A DNA stretch of 6,261 nt, taken from NCBI GenBank assembly GCA_023136985.1, contig JAGLQD010000053.1, forward strand, positions 1 to 6,261. The letters are read 5' to 3'. Below, piece by piece: positions 1-5,602 of this stretch (the first letter of the stretch is position 1; every line of letters begins with the position of its first letter). Both the position numbers and the translations under genes were made by a program. Under the pieces are notes generated by a model. It did no database searches. It saw nothing but the letters and a program-made list of their open reading frames with translations, and was not told the origin of the DNA. This DNA is from Candidatus Sabulitectum sp. GTDB lineage: Bacteria > Fermentibacterota > Fermentibacteria > Fermentibacterales > JCC-6.

Positions 1-136
1 CACGCCTTACGGCGGAGAGGCTTGGTTCATTGGTGGCGCCGTGTTCGATCCTACCGACCTGACCACCACGGCCATCTACGAGATGGGTTCCATCGGCTTT
101 CCGGCCTACTGGCTACTTCGGGCTTGGAATGATTGA
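1..136 (+). CDS. 3' end of an unrecognised plus-strand gene (partial)
   Basis: The window opens inside a reading frame whose first full codon is at base 2. It runs 44 codons to a TGA at 134-136. The peptide (beginning TPYGGEAWFIGGAVFDP, ending AYWLLRAWND) is rich in aromatic residues, Gly and Thr, like the C-terminal strands of a secreted beta-rich domain, but I do not recognise a family. Support for real coding comes from third-position G+C (30 of 44 codons, about 68 %) and from the sensible amino-acid composition; frame 1 over the same bases reads as an Arg/His-rich peptide and looks like a shadow. The region is about 61 % G+C, clearly above the rest of the window. Its last 31 bases overlap the 3' end of the minus-strand radical SAM gene, so the two genes converge. 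It could also be a misjoined end of the assembly. Confidence 0.5.
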   Translation, partial: TPYGGEAWFIGGAVFDPTDLTTTAIYEMGSIGFPAYWLLRAWND

Positions 137-1575
137 GAGGTGAAAACAATGCGACGAGCAGTCATTTCGCCCTTTGTAGCACACTTGCCAGTTACCATGC
201 GACCCAGCATCTGCAGGAAACCAACGGGATGGCTGAAGAATCGTGCTGTATAGTAGTGCAGATAAGCTCCCATACGAAATCTGTCAAGCATTTTGTAATC
301 ATCTCTCCATACCGGAGAAAAACACAGATCATCCATTTCAGAAAACCCCTGCAGCTCCGGGCTGTCCATTGAAGGAGTAGCTGGAAATGGTGTCATAATG
401 GGCATGATTACCTCTTGAACACCTGCTCTTGCAAGCTTTCTGATGTATGCTCTGGTTTCTCTTCTGTCGGAAGATATCTCTCCCGGGGTTCCAGCCACAA
501 AAAAACAACAGGTGGCCATGCCCAGATCGGACGCTTTCCTGATAAGTCTGGGTACTCGTTGAATATCCGCTGTCTTGTTCATAAGCTTAAGAACACGGGT
601 TGAGCCTGATTCCGGCGAAAGAGAGAAGTATCTGCATCCGGCCTCTGCCAGAAGTTCTAGAAGATCCTCATCAAGGGTTTCCATCTTCAACCCCGAGGGA
701 AAACAAAAGGTAATATTCATTTTTCTGTCCAGAATACCATGACAGATATCCTCTACCCTCTTCCTGTCTATTGAGAAATTCTCATCCTGAAGATGAAAAT
801 CGTGGACCCCGTAGGTATCAATATGAAACTGAAGCTCTTCAAGAACCTTTTCAGCGCTTTTAGACAGCCAGTGTCCCCCACACATCTGTGGAGCCTGGCA
901 GAAGGAACACTTGTACGGACAACCCCTGGATGTAAGAATATTCATGTACTTCACACCACGCATGGCAGGACCATGTCCGTAGCCCAGTTTCCAGTAGTTT
1001 TCCAGAGGAAGCAGATCTACCGCGGCAAAAGGTTGCGAATCCAGATCCAGTGTGTATATCTCTTTTCTTTCAACAGACAAGTCCGGAGTTACAAGACCGT
1101 CCAGTGAACCAAGTTCAGATTTGCCCTCAATGTAAGATAACAGAGCAGGAACACGCTTCTCCCCTTCACCCAGTACAACATAATCCGCACCGGCTTCTAC
1201 AAAATCATCCGGAACAAAAGTAGTGTGATAGCCTCCCACAAGCACAGGTCTCTCCGGGTTCCTTCGCTTCAACTCCCTTACGATCTCAATACACATGGAA
1301 TGCTCACTGGCACAATGCACAGAAACACCCGGGATAGCGTCATCCGGAACCCTGTCAGCTATTTCAGATGGTGTCAGACCTCGGGCTCTGAAACGCTTCC
1401 GGAAGGTATAGAAACGATGAGGATCCTCTCCATAAGCATCAATTATGCTTACATCGTAGCCTGATTCCCTGACACTTGCAGCCAGGTACGCCAGTCCAGA
1501 CGGTATTCCTGGTATACTTCCATAAAAATCAGCCTTGAGATGAACTACAGGTGGACGGATCAGTATGAATTTCAT
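106..1575 (-). CDS. B12-binding domain radical SAM protein (second gene of pair)
   Basis: Predicted 489-residue enzyme of the cobalamin-binding radical SAM class, which uses a [4Fe-4S] cluster and S-adenosylmethionine for radical methylation or rearrangement; the substrate is unknown. Residues 1-145 resemble a B12-binding Rossmann domain: MKFILIRPP first strand, GLAYLAASVRESGYDVSIID, then VLVGGYHTTF and YVVLGEGE. The classic DxHxxG cobalamin-ligand motif is absent. The radical SAM core starts near 210, with the cluster cysteines C219, C223 and C226 in RGCPYKCSFC; a further Cys follows at 232. QDENFS (263-268), SPESGS (320-325) and AGTPGE (361-366) are the usual later core motifs. A basic, aromatic tail (about 425-475) may touch the membrane. 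I chose ATG at 1575 because MKFILIRPP is the typical N-terminus; a TTG at 1596 would add seven residues overlapping the preceding gene. The start lies one base after that gene's TGA and has no clear ribosome binding site, which suggests coupled translation. Confidence 0.9.
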   Translation of the reverse strand: MKFILIRPPVVHLKADFYGSIPGIPSGLAYLAASVRESGYDVSIIDAYGEDPHRFYTFRKRFRARGLTPSEIADRVPDDAIPGVSVHCASEHSMCIEIVRELKRRNPERPVLVGGYHTTFVPDDFVEAGADYVVLGEGEKRVPALLSYIEGKSELGSLDGLVTPDLSVERKEIYTLDLDSQPFAAVDLLPLENYWKLGYGHGPAMRGVKYMNILTSRGCPYKCSFCQAPQMCGGHWLSKSAEKVLEELQFHIDTYGVHDFHLQDENFSIDRKRVEDICHGILDRKMNITFCFPSGLKMETLDEDLLELLAEAGCRYFSLSPESGSTRVLKLMNKTADIQRVPRLIRKASDLGMATCCFFVAGTPGEISSDRRETRAYIRKLARAGVQEVIMPIMTPFPATPSMDSPELQGFSEMDDLCFSPVWRDDYKMLDRFRMGAYLHYYTARFFSHPVGFLQMLGRMVTGKCATKGEMTARRIVFTSQSFQARSSQ

Positions 1576-1576
1576 G

Positions 1577-3037
1577 TCAGTAAAGCTGCGGTTCAACAGG
1601 TCTCTTCATGTATTTAGCCGTTGCCAGCAGAAGAAAACCATTTATGTATTTCTTTAGATCAAGAAGGCTTTTCATCCTTCTGATCTTTTTCCATATAAGC
1701 CTGGGGCGAAGGTAGAATCTGTGATGCCCTTCCTGGATCAGGAAACGGATCTGATCCTCGGTCAAGCTGTCAGGCACAAATGAAACATTCTTGAAATTGA
1801 ATCTGTCTTTTGTGAATTTTGCAGGTTTGATCTTCCCATCCAGCAGATCCTGGTACACTTCGCTTCCGGGAAGGGGAGTAAGATTGACGAAAACAGCATA
1901 ATCCAGATCGATAGAGCATGCAAACTCGATGGTCTGAAGCCCCTCTTCAAAGGTTTCACCAGGGATCCCGAACATGAATGTTCCGTAAGCCTCCATGCCC
2001 AGTTTACTGGTGAGATTCACAGCGGTTCGTATCTGCTCTACTCTGGTACCTTTTTTCAAAGTATCCAGGTTCTTCTGAACGCCGCTCTCTATGCCATAAA
2101 GGATTCTCCAGCAACCTGCTTCCTTCATCCGGCGAAGAAGCTTTTCGGACACTCTGTCAACCCGGGCATTAACAGCCCAGTCCACATCCAGCCCTCTTCT
2201 CAGTATTTCGTCACAGAATTCTAAAGCTCGTTTTTCTGAAAGAGTGAATGTATCATCCCAGAAAGCAATATCCTTCACGCCCTGCTCCCTCACGAGCCAC
2301 TCAACCTCATCAACAATATTCCCTGCTGAACGCATTCTTGTATGTCTGTCAGTATGGCAGAAAGTACACAGATATGGACAGCCTCTGGCTCCGATGATGT
2401 TTGCGTGGGGAAGTCTGTTGTAGAATGTCGGGCTGGGAAGATACTGGTCAGGAGGTGCAAGCTGATGTGAAGGAATTGGCAAAGAATCGATGTCTTCCAC
2501 CGTTTCTCTGTCAGGGGTTTTTATCAGTTGCCCGTTGTGAAAAAAAACAAGACCCGGGATCTTTGAGGGGATCTCTTTATTCTGAAGACAGTTCAGAAGC
2601 TCACGCATGGTGTGTTCGCCCTCACCCTTGACCACATAATCAATACCGTCACACTGCTCGATACACTTCTCCTGCCAGAGGGTAGGGTGAATTCCGCCAA
2701 CCACCACAGTAGTTTCAGGGAAAATTTTCTTCATCTCTGTGATCATCCACCTGGAATTCTCCCAGTCAACACTTGTAAGAGTCACCCCGATAACATCCGG
2801 TTGAATCTTCTTCAGCCTGTCAACAACATTCTCAAAGGTAAAGAACAGCCCCTCAAGATAATGGACATCATGACCGTCATCAATCATGTACGGAGCAAGA
2901 TAGAGAAGAGATGGAGACGGCACAACATTCACAAGAGGCTTTATTTTAAGCCACTTGAAAAGCGGTATTCTCTCGTTCATAAAATCGTGCTGATCCTGTT
3001 CCCAACACGCCGGCATTGTCATTAGTACTATCTTCAT
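1577..3037 (-). CDS. B12-binding domain radical SAM protein (first gene of pair)
   Basis: Predicted 486-residue radical SAM enzyme with an N-terminal cobalamin-binding-like domain (about 1-145: MKIVLMTMPA, SPSLLYLAPYMIDDGHDV, VVVGGIHPTL, YVVKGEGEHT); again no DxHxxG motif. The TIM-barrel core has cluster cysteines C220, C224 and C227 in RGCPYLCTFC. It also has AFWDDTFTLS (258-267), YGIESGVQKNL (314-324, the canonical GIESG motif of this superfamily) and FMFGIPGETFEEG (354-366). The C-terminus (about 430-486) is basic and aromatic (FYLRPRLIWKKIRRMK) and could associate with the membrane. The substrate is not evident. ATG at 3037 is the first possible start: an in-frame TGA lies two codons upstream (3043-3041). 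A GGTGA sits only three bases before the ATG, so the ribosome binding site is weak or oddly spaced. The gene leads the pair and diverges from the glycosyltransferase genes, which suggests a shared envelope-modification role (inference). Confidence 0.92.
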   Translation of the reverse strand: MKIVLMTMPACWEQDQHDFMNERIPLFKWLKIKPLVNVVPSPSLLYLAPYMIDDGHDVHYLEGLFFTFENVVDRLKKIQPDVIGVTLTSVDWENSRWMITEMKKIFPETTVVVGGIHPTLWQEKCIEQCDGIDYVVKGEGEHTMRELLNCLQNKEIPSKIPGLVFFHNGQLIKTPDRETVEDIDSLPIPSHQLAPPDQYLPSPTFYNRLPHANIIGARGCPYLCTFCHTDRHTRMRSAGNIVDEVEWLVREQGVKDIAFWDDTFTLSEKRALEFCDEILRRGLDVDWAVNARVDRVSEKLLRRMKEAGCWRILYGIESGVQKNLDTLKKGTRVEQIRTAVNLTSKLGMEAYGTFMFGIPGETFEEGLQTIEFACSIDLDYAVFVNLTPLPGSEVYQDLLDGKIKPAKFTKDRFNFKNVSFVPDSLTEDQIRFLIQEGHHRFYLRPRLIWKKIRRMKSLLDLKKYINGFLLLATAKYMKRPVEPQLY

Positions 3038-3100
3038 GATTCACCGAATATATTCAGCCTTTCACCTGATGTCTCGCACCAGTTTGCTCTGGAGGTAAAA
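3038..3100. promoter_or_regulatory. divergent intergenic region with palindrome and repeated TTCACC
   Basis: This 63-base spacer must hold the signals for both the minus-strand radical SAM pair and the plus-strand glycosyltransferase. It contains the perfect palindrome GAATATATTC at 3046-3055, which offers a TATATT -10-like hexamer on each strand (3049-3054 plus; 3052-3047 minus). On the minus strand GAGACA (3075-3070) lies 17 bases upstream of that hexamer, a reasonable -35, but the implied transcript would start only about three bases before the ATG at 3037. On the plus strand no good -35 is visible. TTCACC occurs at 3040-3045 and 3061-3066, 21 bases apart (two helical turns), on either side of the palindrome. 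A regulator or a shared promoter is an inference. Confidence 0.4.
3091..3096 (+). promoter_or_regulatory. ribosome binding site GGAGGT that fixes a TTG start
   Basis: GGAGGT is a near-ideal Shine-Dalgarno sequence placed four bases before TTG at 3101. The mature reading frame from that TTG begins MSLSVSVVIPAWNAG, the expected N-terminus of a family 2 glycosyltransferase, so the TTG is well supported as the start codon. Confidence 0.85.
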
Positions 3101-4117
3101 TTGAGTCTTTCTGTTTCCGTTGTTATTCCAGCCTGGAACGCAGGCAACACCATCGGTAAATGCCTTGATTCCATTAAGGAACAAACTGTTTTGCCATGGG
3201 AGATAATTCTTGTTGATGACGGTTCAAGTGATCACACTGCGGCAACTGCTGAGGAATACCACATTTCTCTGCTCAGTACCGGAGGCAGAAAAGGCCCGGC
3301 AACTGCAAGAAATATGGGAGCATCAGCTGCAAGCGGTGATGTAATACTGTTTCTGGACTCGGACGTGATTGTATCCTGCGATCTTATTGAAAAGATCTCG
3401 ACGCACTTTCTTGATGAATCCGTCTGGGCAGTTCAAACACTTTATACAGCCGTATGCCCAGCACCAGATCCGGTTTCACAGTATCAGAACTACTACTACT
3501 ATTACAGTTTACACAGAATGCCCGAAGGAGAAACTGCAACTTTCGCAACCTGGTGCTCTGCGGTGAGAAGAAACAGATTTGCAGAAATCGGTGGCTTTAA
3601 TGTAAGAATTCCCGAACCCACAGTAGAGGACGAGGAGCTGGGATACACCATAGTAGAGAACAACGGAATTATCATTCTGGATAAAACAATTCAGGTTACA
3701 CATCTTGCATCATACACCCTTGCCCAGTTTACAAAAAGAAGACTGCGAATGGCGCGTGCACAGGCAAAAAGCGGCTGGAGACAGGTAAAGAAAAGACTTC
3801 TTGCCAGGTACATCAATGTGCATGAGTCAGGGACACACCACAGCAGATGGGTTGTGCTTTCCATACTGCTTGTGCTTATGGCTCAGCTCTGCATTCTACT
3901 AAGCCTGTTGTCGTTTTCTCCTGCCCCTCTTGTTGCTGCATTTCTTCTTCTGCTTTCAGCGCTGACCTGCCACGCAGGTTTCCTGAACGGATGTAAAAAT
4001 GACCTGAAAGAAAAGACAGTTGTGAACTTCTCGGTTCTTTGCATATATGATATGGCAGTGCTTGGCTGGGGAATAGTACAGGGCTCTATACAGTACATGT
4101 TCGGGAAAAAGTACTGA
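3101..4117 (+). CDS. family 2 glycosyltransferase with C-terminal membrane helices
   Basis: Predicted 338-residue inverting glycosyltransferase of the GT2 (GT-A fold) family, using a nucleotide-activated sugar at the cytoplasmic face of the membrane; donor and acceptor are unknown. The N-terminus SVVIPAWNAGNTIGKCLDSI, the nucleotide-binding VDDGSSD (38-44, D39/D40), the metal-binding DSD in LFLDSDVI (86-88), the AVRRNRFAEIGGFN segment (154-167) and the acidic EDEEL (176-180, likely catalytic base region) are all present in the usual order. A basic stretch KRRLRMARA (212-220) precedes about three hydrophobic helices (about 249-271, 275-295 and 308-331), so the enzyme is membrane-anchored. Five consecutive tyrosines (131-135) lie in the variable acceptor-side region. 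It is divergent from the radical SAM pair and 83 bases upstream of the GT-C-like gene, with which it is probably co-transcribed. It resembles enzymes adding sugars to polyprenyl phosphate or surface glycans, but specificity cannot be read from sequence. Confidence 0.92.
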   Translation: MSLSVSVVIPAWNAGNTIGKCLDSIKEQTVLPWEIILVDDGSSDHTAATAEEYHISLLSTGGRKGPATARNMGASAASGDVILFLDSDVIVSCDLIEKISTHFLDESVWAVQTLYTAVCPAPDPVSQYQNYYYYYSLHRMPEGETATFATWCSAVRRNRFAEIGGFNVRIPEPTVEDEELGYTIVENNGIIILDKTIQVTHLASYTLAQFTKRRLRMARAQAKSGWRQVKKRLLARYINVHESGTHHSRWVVLSILLVLMAQLCILLSLLSFSPAPLVAAFLLLLSALTCHAGFLNGCKNDLKEKTVVNFSVLCIYDMAVLGWGIVQGSIQYMFGKKY

Positions 4118-4200
4118 TCCTTCTGTAAACTCCGGTTCTTCTATGCTGCTGCATAAACTTTCAGACATGGGAATGAATGCCCCTTTAAAAGAATGAGTCC

Positions 4201-5529
4201 GTGAAATACCGGGTAGCAATGTTCCGGGAGAAACCTTCCAAAAGGAGTCTGACACTGAATAAAAACAGCCTGCTGCTTGCGGTATCAGTGCTTCCTGTGC
4301 TGGTAACGCTGCTGATCCTGGGAGGCGACATCCCCGACCCTGACAGGAATGCTCATGACATGTGGGCAAATCAACTTGTAAACACCGGCAGGTTGACCAT
4401 TTCACAGCAGGGCACTTATGATGACTGGCAGATCTACTATCCAAACACTGTTCCCAAACCGCTGGAACTCCTCACTGGTATCCTTCGGGTGCCGGGAGGA
4501 ATATTCTACCACTCTGTAATTACTCTCCTCTCTGCAGTTCTCGTTCTTGCTGCGGCATGGTACTCGGCGGGTCGGGGAAGAATCGGGCTGGAAGCGGCCC
4601 TTTTTCTAGGATTTAACCCGGTTTTTGTCTTTCTGTGTGTAAGAGGAAGCTCTGCCATTCCTTTTCTGGGAGCGATGTTTCTTCTGCAATCTGTAAAAAC
4701 TTCAAATGCAGGTGCCCTGATCGCCTCGCTTGCCAGACCCGAGGGGTTCATTTACAGTGGATACCACTGCATAAGGAACAGGAATTGGAAGCTTCTTGCT
4801 CTTCTGGGCACTATCGGCATTGCCTGGCTTGCTTTCCACAAAATAACATGTGGTTCATTCTCATGGGCGGCGGATGAAGTAAAGTTTTCTGTGGCTGCAA
4901 TGGACTATCCCACCACAAATCTTGTTACCTTCTTCCCCTGGGCTGGATTGCGATCCATTCTTATTCTGGGTGCACCGGCAGCAGCCCTGCTTCTGGTAAC
5001 CTTCAGCAAGTGGAAGCAGAGAACTCCATTCTCTCTTAACTTTCTTCTGCTGGCTTTTTCTCTGGCCATGGGCTCACTTGTTCTGCCAAGATACATTGAC
5101 CAGCTCTTCCTGATCGCAACGCCATTCCTGTTCCTTGAGATCGGTAGATCATTCAAAGGCCGCACCCGCACAGTTGTGGCAATTGCTGCAATAGTGTTTC
5201 CTTCTTTCCAGTGGATATCCACCATCCCGGAAATCAGGCAATACGAAAGGCTCAGGGAAATTTACCAGTCATTTGAGCTTCCGAAAGAGGGGATTACAGC
5301 AACAAACGAGCTTCTTATTCCCGGCTTCTGCCTGAGCCTTGGAATAGACGACCCCACAGGCAGATTCATTTCCGTAGACAAAGCTGCTTGGAGCCATGGA
5401 TCAGAAGCAGAGCTGCTGGAATTTGGTGTAACTCAAGTGGTTATTGTGCCTGTTGGTGTGTATTTTCCTCTGCATACGAAGGAATGGCTCGAAACAGTAG
5501 AGAATCTGGATGTGAAATATTTCAGATGA
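4201..5529 (+). CDS. polytopic membrane protein, GT-C-type glycosyltransferase-like
   Basis: Predicted 442-residue integral membrane protein with roughly eight to ten hydrophobic segments (for example about 22-41, 99-121, 129-147, 196-215, 251-268, 277-292, 296-315 and 322-339). It has a non-membrane C-terminal part (about 340-442) that should face the periplasm or outside. The layout resembles GT-C enzymes (ArnT/PMT/GT39 relatives), which transfer sugars from polyprenyl-phosphate donors. An acidic motif DPD (46-48) follows the first helix, where this superfamily places its catalytic acidic residue. ARPEGF (178-183) and LVLPRYIDQLFLIATPFLFL (293-312) match recurring features of such proteins. 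The tail contains ATNELL and GVTQVVIV, like the terminal domain of GT39-type proteins. It is somewhat short for ArnT-like enzymes. GTG at 4201 is the furthest upstream start (in-frame TAA at 4186-4188) but has no strong ribosome binding site; ATG at 4219 would remove six residues and cannot be excluded. Family assignment rests on motifs and topology only. Confidence 0.78.
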   Translation: MKYRVAMFREKPSKRSLTLNKNSLLLAVSVLPVLVTLLILGGDIPDPDRNAHDMWANQLVNTGRLTISQQGTYDDWQIYYPNTVPKPLELLTGILRVPGGIFYHSVITLLSAVLVLAAAWYSAGRGRIGLEAALFLGFNPVFVFLCVRGSSAIPFLGAMFLLQSVKTSNAGALIASLARPEGFIYSGYHCIRNRNWKLLALLGTIGIAWLAFHKITCGSFSWAADEVKFSVAAMDYPTTNLVTFFPWAGLRSILILGAPAAALLLVTFSKWKQRTPFSLNFLLLAFSLAMGSLVLPRYIDQLFLIATPFLFLEIGRSFKGRTRTVVAIAAIVFPSFQWISTIPEIRQYERLREIYQSFELPKEGITATNELLIPGFCLSLGIDDPTGRFISVDKAAWSHGSEAELLEFGVTQVVIVPVGVYFPLHTKEWLETVENLDVKYFR

Positions 5530-5563
5530 CAATGCAGGGCAATGGCTGACAGACTGACAATTC

Positions 5564-5587
5564 ATATATTCTCGAAGTGAACTTCAC
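5564..5587. promoter_or_regulatory. possible promoter/operator ahead of the acetyltransferase gene
   Basis: The 73-base gap after the GT-C-like gene contains ATATATTC at 5564-5571, the same eight bases found in the palindrome of the divergent spacer (3048-3055). It is followed by the inverted repeat GAAGT-GA-ACTTC at 5574-5585, which overlaps GTGAA-C-TTCAC at 5577-5587. TATATT at 5565-5570 could be a -10 element, and the two CTGACA copies upstream (5546-5551 and 5554-5559) resemble a -35 but are too close (13 and 5 bases). I read this as a plausible separate promoter with a small operator-like palindrome, weakly supported. Confidence 0.3.
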
Positions 5588-5592
5588 AACAT

Positions 5593-5596
5593 GGAG
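5593..5596 (+). promoter_or_regulatory. ribosome binding site GGAG choosing the ATG at 5603
   Basis: Three in-frame ATG codons occur at 5591, 5603 and 5615. Only the one at 5603 has a Shine-Dalgarno-like GGAG at proper distance (six bases). That GGAG would lie inside the gene if 5591 were used. Confidence 0.6.
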
Positions 5597-5602
5597 CAGA
5601 GA

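Noticed and set aside
2612..3025. 137-codon plus-strand frame opposite the first radical SAM gene
   Set aside because: It lies wholly antisense to a gene with clear family motifs, has no ribosome binding site I can see, and reads as a mirror of that gene.
4142..4155. Inverted repeat TATGC-TGCT-GCATA between the two glycosyltransferase genes, considered as a terminator
   Set aside because: The stem is only five base pairs and no T-run follows, so it is too weak; the two genes are probably co-transcribed.
4143..4196. A 17-codon reading frame (ATG at 4143, TGA at 4194-4196) ending four bases before the GTG of the membrane protein gene
   Set aside because: No ribosome binding site is visible before it and its frame stays open upstream into the glycosyltransferase gene, so it looks like chance; a coupled leader peptide cannot be excluded.
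3956..4444. 162-codon minus-strand frame spanning the gap between the two glycosyltransferase genes
   Set aside because: It is antisense to two well-supported coding regions, and its product is Ser/Cys-rich with no recognisable domain.
5546..5570. CTGACA paired with TATATT as a standard promoter for the acetyltransferase gene
   Set aside because: The two CTGACA copies are 13 and 5 bases from TATATT, not the usual 16-18, so only a weak regulatory region is reported.
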